Source of the DNA: an uncultured Steroidobacter sp.
GTDB lineage: Bacteria > Pseudomonadota > Gammaproteobacteria > Steroidobacterales > Steroidobacteraceae
DNA: 64,000 bases
Assembly: GCA_937864115.1 (NCBI GenBank)
Contig: CALMII010000016.1
Location: 62,001-126,000, forward strand
Direction of reading: 5' to 3'
In this document: positions 8,545 through 15,728 of the stretch, in pieces
How positions within the stretch are numbered: the first letter of the stretch is position 1
Layout of the letters: each line of letters begins with the position of its first letter
Notes under the pieces: model-generated
The model's database searches: none
The model's input: the letters and a program-made list of their open reading frames with translations, nothing else
What the model was told of the DNA's origin: nothing
Program-made: the position numbers and the translations under genes

Positions 8545-8992
8545 GGGTCACGCTGCAGGAAGACAGGATCGAACTTCAACTTTGCCACCTATCTTGAAGA
8601 AGTCGGCAGTACCTTCCTTGCATACGGCGGCAAGCCGCTGCACGCGCAATCGCCATGGCGAAGCATTCCTTGCGCTGTTCGAGAACCGCATCGAAGACGG
8701 CGTGTATCTGCTCGACGAACCGGAGGCGGCGCTTTCGCCGGGCCGGCAACTGACTTTCCTCAGCATCCTCCATCATCTGGCGCAGATGAAGGTGGCTCAG
8801 TTCGTCATTGCAACGCATTCGCCGATCCTGCTCACCCTGCCCGGCGCAACGGTACTGAGCATCGAGGAAGGCGAACTGCGGAAGGTGGATTATCGCAATA
8901 CGGAGCATTTCAGGCTCACGCGCGATTTCCTGAATGCGCCCGAGCGGTATCACCGGCATCTGTTTCGCAGTGAAAGCGAAAACGAAGAGTAG
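8545..8992 (+). pseudogene. AAA-family ATPase, frameshifted C-terminal remnant
   Basis: Two frames together encode the end of a predicted AAA/ABC-type ATPase. Frame 1 gives NFNFATYLEEVGSTFLAYGG-KPLHAQS. Frame 2 continues with HGEAFLALFENR and the Walker B region YLLDEPEAALSPGRQL, then IATHSPILL. The normal join QSHGEAF is broken by one extra C at about 8653. The Walker A half is absent altogether. The gene is therefore both 5'-truncated and frameshifted. Intact relatives are single-chain predicted ATPases with a DEPEAALSPxRQ motif. Confidence 0.8.
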
Positions 8993-9348
8993 CGGACAGC
9001 GAGTGCCCTGACGCAAGCCCGGGATCGTCGGCATGTCGGTCAGGTCTTATTGAATATGCGGACGGCTTCTGGCTACTTGCAGACGAATGTCTTCAGGTTG
9101 ACCCGACAACCGGGCGTCACGGACCGACTGCCCGACAGTCTCACGACACTAACCATGCCGATACGACCGTCGGTTGAGAATTTCTCGATCTGAAAGCAAC
9201 ATCATCCCTCCCCCTGATTGCAGTCCGGCGATGCGTCGGGTATCAACGCAGCGCGGCAGCAATCGACAACAAACAACAGCGCCTCTTTCTTCCGATGCTT
9301 GCAAGCCCAGTCCGATTTTCAGACGCAGTCTCTGCGGAGACGACGGCA
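8993..9348. other. Non-coding stretch
   Basis: These 356 bp lie between the ATPase remnant and the cytochrome operon. I see no convincing gene or repeat. They presumably hold the promoter of the cytochrome operon. Confidence 0.4.
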
Positions 9349-10008
9349 GTGCGGCCATCGAACAGGCACGTCACCCTCTCACGAAAAATCGCGCTTGTGT
9401 CATTGATCGGCGTCCCGTGGGCGATGTGCAGCCCGGCCTCGCTCGCCGCCGATAATGCAACCCTGTTCGCGCCGTGCGTCGCGTGCCACGGCAGCAAGGG
9501 CGAGGGCAACGCGGCGCTCCATGCGCCCGCCATCGCCGGTCAGGAGGCGGCCTATCTCGAGCGCCAGTTGCACAACTTCCGCAATCGCCGGCGCGGTGTG
9601 CACGGATCTGATGTATTCGGCGCGCAGATGCAGGCGGCCGTGACGACGCTCGCCGACGATGCCGCCGTCACAGCGGTCGCCAGCTTCGCGGCGAAGCTGC
9701 CGAAGACAGTCACCGCGACACCCGCGCGCGGCAATCTTCACAACGGCAGGAACCTTTACAACGGCACCTGCGGCGCCTGCCACGGCGGCGCGGCCGAAGG
9801 CAATCCGGCACTGAAATCGCCGCGCCTCGCGGGTCTCGATGCCGACTACATCAAGCGGCAATTCGTGCACTTCCGCGACGGCGCGCGCGGCACGGACCCG
9901 CAGGACACGCCGGGCCGACAGATGGCAATGATGGCGAAGACGCTGCAGACCGAACGCGATCTCGACGACATCATCGCGTTCATTCATCAACAGGGCCGGC
10001 CGAAATGA
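9349..10008 (+). CDS. Di-heme cytochrome c4-like protein
   Basis: I take the GTG at 9349 as start (GGAGA 8 bases upstream), giving 219 residues; an ATG at 9295 would add 18 residues before the signal peptide. A Sec signal (SRKIALVSLIGVPWAM...SLAA) is followed by two cytochrome c domains with heme motifs CVACH (43-47) and CGACH (141-145). Each is followed by the class I G-x-x-E-G-N-x-A-L pattern typical of cytochrome c4. Met ligand candidates are in QMQAA and RQMAMM. It should shuttle electrons in the periplasm. Its stop overlaps the start of the peroxidase-like gene, so the two are translationally coupled. Confidence 0.88.
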   Translation: MRPSNRHVTLSRKIALVSLIGVPWAMCSPASLAADNATLFAPCVACHGSKGEGNAALHAPAIAGQEAAYLERQLHNFRNRRRGVHGSDVFGAQMQAAVTTLADDAAVTAVASFAAKLPKTVTATPARGNLHNGRNLYNGTCGACHGGAAEGNPALKSPRLAGLDADYIKRQFVHFRDGARGTDPQDTPGRQMAMMAKTLQTERDLDDIIAFIHQQGRPK

Positions 10009-11162
10009 TTCGCGCGCTCGTGTTGCTCGTCGCGGCCATGGGGACCGCTGGCGCAACCGGGCCGGCACCGACCGACTTCACGCTCAATACCCATTGCCCG
10101 CCGGGATTCGAGAAAACCCGCGCTGGCGTGTGCGAACTGCGCACGCTGTACCAGTTCTACGATTCGCTCGAGAACCGCGGCCTCGGCGGCACGCGCACGG
10201 CCCTGCCGCCGCATCGCGACGGCTTCACGCCGCAACAGATCGATCTCGGTCGCTATCTATTCTTCGATCCGCTGCTGTCGGGCGATGGCACTCTCGCGTG
10301 CGCGAGCTGCCATGATCCTGCGCGTGGATTGTCCGACGGACGTCCGCGCTCGATCGGCATTCACGGCGAAGATGCGGGCCGCGCTGCGCCGACCTTGTGG
10401 AACGTGGCCTTCCTGAAGCGCTTCTTCTGGGACGCACGCGCCGACTCGCTCGAAGCGCAGGCTCCCGGTCCGCTCTACTCACCGAGGGAAATGGGCAACA
10501 CGCCGGTGCAACTGCTTACGAGCCTGAACGGCAACGCGACCTATCGCCGTCTGTTCACCCAGGCCTTCCCGAATCGTCGCGGCGCGATCGTCGAACAACA
10601 GGTCTACTCGGCACTCGCCGCTTTCCAGACTTCACTCATATCGCTCAACAGCCGCTACGACCGCTACGTGCACGGCTACGACGCCGCGCTCTCCGATCGC
10701 GAGATCGAAGGCCTGAACGTATTCCGCTCGTTCGTCGCGCGCTGTTCCGAGTGCCATACGCCGCCCCTGTTCACCAACGAACAGATCGCCGTGATCGGCA
10801 TGCCTGAACCTGCCGGTCAGCCATTCGACGTGGGCGCGGAGACCATCTTGAACAGCCCGAAGCTCAAGGGCGGATTCAAAGTCCCCACGCTGCGCAACAT
10901 CGCGCGCACTGCGCCCTACTCGCACTCCGGTGCATTCCCCGATCTGCGCAGCGCCGTCGCCTTCTACAACAAGGGGCGCGGCCACGCCGTGCCCGGGGAC
11001 ATGCATCTTTATCTGCACTGGCACATCTCCGATCCGCAGCTCACGGAGACCGAGGTCGACCGGATCGCTGATTTTCTCGGCGCCCTGACGGATGAAGCCT
11101 TCCTGCCGCAAACGCCGGCGCGGGTTCCCTCCGGCTTGACGCTCACCAAGCGAGGAGAATGA
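10005..11162 (+). CDS. MauG/cytochrome-c-peroxidase-like di-heme protein
   Basis: The 385-residue exported protein has two heme sites, CASCH (99-103) and CSECH (247-251), in the CCP/MauG arrangement, with the conserved LGRYLFFDPLLSGDG, PTLWN and FWDAR segments before and VPTLRNIARTAPYSHSG after. Where classical peroxidases carry the Met heme ligand, this protein reads AVAFYNKG with Tyr321. A tyrosine here is typical of the MauG-like branch, which oxidises protein side chains through a bis-Fe(IV) state. The assignment of that position is by eye. A short N-terminal extension holds Cys31 and Cys43, possibly a disulfide. It overlaps both neighbours by about 4 bp, so all three genes form one operon. 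Confidence 0.88.
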   Translation: MIRALVLLVAAMGTAGATGPAPTDFTLNTHCPPGFEKTRAGVCELRTLYQFYDSLENRGLGGTRTALPPHRDGFTPQQIDLGRYLFFDPLLSGDGTLACASCHDPARGLSDGRPRSIGIHGEDAGRAAPTLWNVAFLKRFFWDARADSLEAQAPGPLYSPREMGNTPVQLLTSLNGNATYRRLFTQAFPNRRGAIVEQQVYSALAAFQTSLISLNSRYDRYVHGYDAALSDREIEGLNVFRSFVARCSECHTPPLFTNEQIAVIGMPEPAGQPFDVGAETILNSPKLKGGFKVPTLRNIARTAPYSHSGAFPDLRSAVAFYNKGRGHAVPGDMHLYLHWHISDPQLTETEVDRIADFLGALTDEAFLPQTPARVPSGLTLTKRGE

Positions 11163-12688
11163 AGATGAAGAAGGGCCTCATCCTGGGATTGCTCGTCGCG
11201 GTGCTGGCCTTCGGCGCCGGCCTGTTCTTCGGTCGCAACGGCAAGCAGGACCTGAAGATCAGCTCGTCCGCCGGCGGCGCGAGTTACCGCGGCGGCTTCA
11301 AGGCGGAAGGCGATGCCGTCTCCGGACCCGCAGGCGTCATCCATTCGGTCGCAGGCCCGGCGCCGACGAACGTCGTGGTCGTGAAGGACGGCGAGTCGAT
11401 CCAGGCGGCGATCAAGGCGGCGGCGCCGGGAACGATCGTCCACGTCATGCCGGGCACGTATCACGAGACCGTGTACGTCGACAAAGACGACATCCGCATC
11501 ATCGGCGTCATCGAAGAGGGTCGCCGCGCAGTGCTCGACGGCGAGAAGAAGCTCAACGACGCCATCCTCTACTCGGGCAACAACTTCGTCGCCGAGAACC
11601 TCGAGATCCGCAATTACAAGGGCAACGGGATCATGGGACAGGCCGGCAACAACTTCGAGATCCGCAACAACGTGATCGCGGAGTCCGGCGTCTACGGCGT
11701 CTTTCCGCAACTCGGACAGAACGGCATCGTCGAGCACAACGTCGTTTCGGGCATCGCCGATGCGGCGATCTACATCGGCATGAGCGACAACATCCTGGTC
11801 GCGCACAACGAGGTATTCGACAGCGTCGCCGGCATCGAGATCGAGAACAGCCGCCACGCCATCGTCGAGAACAACTACGTGCACAACAACTCGGGCGGCC
11901 TGCTCGCGTTCGTCACGCCGGGGCTGCCGATCAAGGACACGGTCGACGTGATCTTCCGCAACAACTTCGTGGTCGGCAACAACCATCCGAACTTCGGCGC
12001 GCCGGGTTCGACCGTTTCCGGTATTCCCGCCGGCACCGGCATCCTGGTGATGGCGGCCGACGATGTCGTCATCGAAGGCAACATCATCTCCGACAACAAA
12101 GTGTCCGGCATCATCATCACGGATCACGCCCATGCCTCGAACATCACGGCCGATCCCGAATCGGATCCGAACTCGGATCGGGTGAAGATCCTCGACAACG
12201 TGATGCTGAGGAACGGCTACGACACGATCACCGAGGCCAAGGCGCTGCTGCTCGCCGACGGCAAGGTCGGCGCCAGGAACCTCGATATCGTGCGGGTCGG
12301 CCCGAGCCCGGGAAGCTGCATCATCAATCGCCATCAGTACGTGACCGCAGGCGTGAGCGACTTCGCCGAGTGCGACTTCACCAACACCGCGGCCACCGTG
12401 AATTACCTGCTGCCGCCGGTGCCGCCGCGCGAGATCAAACCGGGCGAACGCGGCAAGGTCGTCTACCTCGGCATCTGCACCGGCTGTCATACCTACAACG
12501 GCCGCATGATCGGCCCGCCTGTGCAGGTAATCCAGGCGCTGTACATGGACAACCCGCAGGGTCTCGCCGACTACATCGCCACGCCCACCAGGAAGCGCGA
12601 TGACTATCCAGAAATGCCGCCGCAGGATTATCTCGATCCCGAGACGCGCATCGCCGTGGCGACGTACATGTTGCAAGTGACCAACTGA
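11159..12688 (+). CDS. Right-handed parallel beta-helix protein fused to a cytochrome c domain
   Basis: The 509-residue protein begins with an uncleaved-looking signal anchor (KKGLILGLLVAVLAFGAGLFF). Residues ~80-400 are a NosD/pectate-lyase-like parallel beta-helix: APGTIVHVMPGTYHETV, then repeated N-x-x-I-x-x-N steps such as NNFEIRNNVIAESGVYGV and NILVAHNEVFDS. A single-heme cytochrome c domain follows, with CTGCH at 440-444 and a probable Met ligand in YPEMPPQDYL. Beta-helix proteins of this kind usually bind or process carbohydrate or act in cofactor maturation. The fusion suggests the helix holds a substrate close to the heme, fed by the co-encoded cytochrome and MauG-like enzyme. Long open frames on the opposite strand are shadows. 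Confidence 0.85.
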   Translation: MKMKKGLILGLLVAVLAFGAGLFFGRNGKQDLKISSSAGGASYRGGFKAEGDAVSGPAGVIHSVAGPAPTNVVVVKDGESIQAAIKAAAPGTIVHVMPGTYHETVYVDKDDIRIIGVIEEGRRAVLDGEKKLNDAILYSGNNFVAENLEIRNYKGNGIMGQAGNNFEIRNNVIAESGVYGVFPQLGQNGIVEHNVVSGIADAAIYIGMSDNILVAHNEVFDSVAGIEIENSRHAIVENNYVHNNSGGLLAFVTPGLPIKDTVDVIFRNNFVVGNNHPNFGAPGSTVSGIPAGTGILVMAADDVVIEGNIISDNKVSGIIITDHAHASNITADPESDPNSDRVKILDNVMLRNGYDTITEAKALLLADGKVGARNLDIVRVGPSPGSCIINRHQYVTAGVSDFAECDFTNTAATVNYLLPPVPPREIKPGERGKVVYLGICTGCHTYNGRMIGPPVQVIQALYMDNPQGLADYIATPTRKRDDYPEMPPQDYLDPETRIAVATYMLQVTN

Positions 12689-12749
12689 GTCGAGACGACG
12701 CTCAGCAGCGCTTTGCAATGGTCCGCAGTGCGCGGCAAAGCGGTTCGCC

Positions 12750-12945
12750 CGAAAGTTCCGACGTCCTGCGACTGGATCGTGAAGCTGATCGATGTCTATC
12801 CCGACGCCCGGCCGGCGCCGCTCAAACCGGGCCGCGTGGAGCACTATCGCGGGACGCTACCCAACGTCGACCACGTATTCCTGCCCGGTTCACCGCATCA
12901 TGGTGCAGATCCAGTCGAGCCTCTGCTGGATGGCAGGACTTGGGA
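12750..12945 (+). pseudogene. CocE/NonD-family hydrolase, frameshifted remnant
   Basis: The first frame reads DWIVKLIDVYPD and then NVDHVFLPG. After one extra T at about 12890, the next frame reads HRIMVQIQSS. Joined as VFLPGHRIMVQIQSS this is the C-terminal jelly-roll domain of CocE/NonD (X-Pro dipeptidyl-peptidase-like) hydrolases. Only ~65 residues remain and no catalytic part is present. An intact member of the family occurs at 46824. Confidence 0.65.
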
Positions 12946-13068
12946 TCAGCTTCCCGTCTGCCGATCGATTCAATGTAGTAGTTCTTCCCGATTTTCTCGC
13001 TGAATCGCCCAGAAAATCGCCACAACTGAAGGACTCCAGCCGCCAGCCTGTTCGTAAACCGTGGTTTA

Positions 13069-13131
13069 CAGCGAACGCAGGATGCGGATATCAAGCGGGC
13101 GATCGAGATCGCAGCAGACTGGAGCGATTGA
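13069..13131 (+). pseudogene. HigB/RelE-type toxin, last 20 codons
   Basis: Just before the antitoxin gene lies an in-frame tail Q-R-T-Q-D-A-D-I-K-R-A-I-E-I-A ending in W-S-D-stop. This matches the usual C-terminus of RelE/HigB addiction toxins (STQ-x-x-DI-x-x-A-x-x-x-A). Nothing upstream encodes the rest of the toxin. The stop codon is 4 bp from the antitoxin start, the normal spacing in these operons. Confidence 0.6.
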
Positions 13132-13135
13132 AGCA

Positions 13136-13435
13136 ATGGCGCGGAAGAAACAGAAGTTCTCGCGTTACGACGTTGCCGACTACCTCGATAGCGATGAGGA
13201 CATGGCAGCGTACCTGGATGCCTGCATCGAGGAGGCAGATGACGATGCCGCATACATCGCGGCTGCGTTGCGGGACATTGCACGTGCGCGCGGTATGGCA
13301 CAACTCGCCAGGGACACAGGCATTTCGCGCGAGGGGTTGTACAAGGCGCTGTCCGCAGAGGGCAACCCGAGCCTGGCTACCGTGCTCAAGGTCGTGAAGG
13401 CGTTGGGACTGAAGCTGGCCACCAAGGTGGCTTGA
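13136..13435 (+). CDS. Addiction-module antidote protein (HigA-like), orphan
   Basis: The 99-residue protein (ATG at 13136) matches the probable addiction-module antidote family. It has an N-terminal FSRYDVADYLDSDEDMAAYL and AAALRDIARARGM, then a C-terminal Xre-type HTH: QLARDTGISREGLYKALS-x-x-GNPSLATVLKVVKALGL. Its cognate toxin is reduced to a 20-codon stub directly upstream, so the antitoxin is an orphan. It may persist as an autonomous repressor or as an anti-addiction factor against similar toxins. Confidence 0.85.
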   Translation: MARKKQKFSRYDVADYLDSDEDMAAYLDACIEEADDDAAYIAAALRDIARARGMAQLARDTGISREGLYKALSAEGNPSLATVLKVVKALGLKLATKVA

Positions 13436-13844
13436 GCAATATGTCTGGCGGTTTCGATGGCACTCAATGATGTTGCAGGGAGTTGGGCTGTGGTGCGTTT
13501 CGTCCGAGTCAGTTTGCGTCGATGCACCGCGTTACAGAGGCGGAAATAAATTGGTCCCGTCTGTTTTCCTGGCGGCGCAGTAAGGAGCAGGCACTGAACG
13601 CTTGAGGTGAGATCGAATAGTGCGTCCCTTCCTCCGCGCAGCGGGGAGGAGGCGCGCGAAGCGAGCCGAAGATCCCCCAGCGAGGGGAGAAGGACAGGTA
13701 ACGGGGGTGTCAAACCGGGCAGCGCAGTTTGTGTTGAGGCCCCCACCCTAACCCTCCCCCGCTACGCGGAGGAGGGGATCAGACGAGAGGCTATGGCTTG
13801 GAGTTACGAGCCTCTTCGACCACGCGCCCTGACGAACCTGCGTC
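13436..13844. other. Non-coding stretch with pyrimidine-rich repeats
   Basis: No gene is supported in these 409 bp. They contain an inverted pair: CTCCGCGCAGCGGGGAGGAGG near 13633 and CCTCCCCCGCTACGCGGAGG near 13755. The second arm belongs to the repeat family also found at 51449 and 56159. Confidence 0.5.
13739..13784. repeat. Pyrimidine-rich repeat, copy 1
   Basis: This copy carries CCCCACCCTAACCCTCCCCC followed by GCTACGCGGAGGAGGGGATC. The same ~40 bp unit recurs at 51449-51490 and 56159-56200, with a degenerate half near 30145. CCTCCCCCGC and GCGGAGGAGGGG form a stem. All copies are intergenic, at gene ends. Confidence 0.75.
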
Positions 13845-14882
13845 CTACATCAACTGCGCCCGCGCTGCGGCGTGTCCTTCGAACTTCGCGTGCTGCAATG
13901 CCAGGTTGATCACGGCATCGCTTTGCCGCGTTTCCGCAACCGGCGGCAACCGCTGCAGCGTCGCAGCCACCCGCGCCGGCGTTCCCAGATCGCTCCAGCC
14001 GCACTCCGGCACGCGCATCACGCGCAAGGCCTGCGGCTGCTGCTGCAGGATGTCCCGAGAAAAATCGATCTGCGGCAGCCGCTCGTACATCTCGACGATC
14101 GCAGCCCATGCCGAATGTGCCGGCTGGGCGTGCAGCGCAGCGCTCACGATCGCCTGCATTTCCAGGGCCGTAACGGCAAAGCGCTGCATGAAGAGCCTGA
14201 CCAGCGAGCGGACCGATGCGGCCAGGATGAACAGGTTCCAGAGCGCACCGCGATTCATGATGTCCTGTGCAATCAGGGCGTCGGGCTTTTCGACGAAGCG
14301 GCCGACGCGCTGCATTCCGGTCTCGTCCGCAGCGGTGCCCGGCACGACGTAGCCGAGTTCGCTGTCGGGGCTGGAAGGCTCGAGGCCCAGCAGGATCGGT
14401 TCGTCGGGGCCCGCAGCCAGCCGGCCCAGTGCGCCCAGCATCGAATCGCGCAGCACATCTTCCGATGCGACGTAGTGATCGGCCGGCAGCACCACCAGCA
14501 ATGCATCGGGATCGCGCGCGGCGATGTGCAGCGCAGAAAAGAGAATGCCGATGCCCGTACCGCGGCCGCGCGGCTGAACGATGACGTTCTGCGGCACTTC
14601 GGCGCCGAGGACCGGCTGCCACCAGCGACGATGCGTCTCGGAGACGACGCTGCAGGTACGACTTGCGCCGGCGATCTGGCGCGCACGCGAAAGCGCTGCA
14701 TCGAGCAATGTATTGCCGCCGGTCAGCGAACAATACTGCTTCGGCACCGCGGTACCGGAGGCGTCGGTAGTGAGCTGACGCAGTCTCGTGCCCTCGCCGC
14801 CGGCCAGCACCAGGGCCCACGGCCTGGGACGCCGGAAAGAAGCATTGCGTGCCGATGCGATCGAGGAGGTATCGGGTTTCAT
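13845..14882 (-). CDS. Mannose-1-phosphate guanylyltransferase-like nucleotidyltransferase
   Basis: The 345-residue protein opens with the NTP-transferase signature ALVLAGGEGTRLRQLT (residues ~22-38) and contains PKQYCSLTGGNTLLD, VSETHRRWW, IVQPRGRGTGIGI and LPADHYV, all typical of GDP-mannose pyrophosphorylase domains. The C-terminal cupin isomerase domain of bifunctional ManC/AlgA proteins is absent. It should convert a sugar 1-phosphate (probably mannose) and NTP to an NDP-sugar for glycan synthesis. No glycan cluster flanks it, so it is a stand-alone gene. Confidence 0.82.
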   Translation of the reverse strand: MKPDTSSIASARNASFRRPRPWALVLAGGEGTRLRQLTTDASGTAVPKQYCSLTGGNTLLDAALSRARQIAGASRTCSVVSETHRRWWQPVLGAEVPQNVIVQPRGRGTGIGILFSALHIAARDPDALLVVLPADHYVASEDVLRDSMLGALGRLAAGPDEPILLGLEPSSPDSELGYVVPGTAADETGMQRVGRFVEKPDALIAQDIMNRGALWNLFILAASVRSLVRLFMQRFAVTALEMQAIVSAALHAQPAHSAWAAIVEMYERLPQIDFSRDILQQQPQALRVMRVPECGWSDLGTPARVAATLQRLPPVAETRQSDAVINLALQHAKFEGHAAARAQLM

Positions 14883-15215
14883 CGTTGGCCCCGCCTTGGG
14901 TCACTCGCAGCACAGGAACACCACCGCCGAGCCGGCTCCAATGCACGGCGACACGAGCGAGTTCCGGATCGGCGACAGGAGTAAGCCAAGCGCGGGCGCA
15001 CTGCAATCCGCTTTCGCCGCACCCTCACCGCAACGTCGATCGACGCGCATTGCAGCAACTGCATATGACCGCCGTGTGACCTCGCGCGTGCAGATCGCGC
15101 AGGACCCGTCGAGCGACGTCCGCGCATCGCTCTGCGATGCCCCGCAAGGAACCCGTCGCGGAGACAGTGGCTTTAGTAGCGGTCGTGTTCTGTTTCATTC
15201 ATCGCAGGAGTTCAC
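14883..15215. other. Non-coding stretch between divergent genes
   Basis: These 333 bp separate the nucleotidyltransferase from the hemerythrin gene, which diverge. They presumably contain both promoters. I see no gene, repeat or RNA structure I can support. Confidence 0.4.
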
Positions 15216-15725
15216 ATGGCTATCCGTACCGCGAAAAAATCCAGAAGCAGCAGCCGCCGCGGCGCAGCGACGCCGAAAGATGCGATTGCGCTGCTCAAGG
15301 CCGACCATCGTCAGGTCGAGGAATGGTTCGGGCAATTCGAGAAGGCGCGCAGCGCCGATCGCAAGCAGATGCTGGTGAACAACATCTGCCAGGCATTGCG
15401 CGTGCATACCCGGATCGAGGAGGAAATCTTCTATCCCGCGTTCTACGAGGCAACCGAAGACAAGGATCTGCACCACGAAGCCATCGTCGAGCACGACGGC
15501 GCCAGGAAGCTCATCGCCGAGATCGAGCAGTCGAGTCCGTCAGATGACTACTTCGACGCCAAGATCAGCGTTCTTTCCGAAATGATCAAACATCACGTGA
15601 AGGAAGAGGAACAGCGCGGCGGCATGTTCGCCGAAGCCCGCGGTTCGAGCCTCGACCTGGTGGAACTGGGCGAACAGATGGCGGCGCGCAAGAATGAACT
15701 GATGGGAGCGTCGCAGGCGGCCTGA
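15216..15725 (+). CDS. Hemerythrin HHE-domain protein
   Basis: The 169-residue cytosolic protein has the diiron ligands of an HHE hemerythrin-like domain: His in KADHRQVEEWF, HTRIEEEIFYP, HHEAIVEHDGA and IKHHVKEEE. A basic N-terminal tail (RTAKKSRSSSRRG) precedes the domain. Such proteins bind O2 or NO, or buffer iron. GCAGGAG lies before the ATG. The gene is convergent with the acyl-CoA synthetase gene, with only 3 bp between their stops. Confidence 0.9.
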   Translation: MAIRTAKKSRSSSRRGAATPKDAIALLKADHRQVEEWFGQFEKARSADRKQMLVNNICQALRVHTRIEEEIFYPAFYEATEDKDLHHEAIVEHDGARKLIAEIEQSSPSDDYFDAKISVLSEMIKHHVKEEEQRGGMFAEARGSSLDLVELGEQMAARKNELMGASQAA

Positions 15726-15728
15726 TGT

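Noticed and set aside
11009..12844. 611-codon minus-strand frame opposite the beta-helix cytochrome
   Set aside because: The plus strand encodes clear beta-helix turns and a CTGCH heme motif. The minus frame is Asp/Arg/Val-rich shadow sequence.
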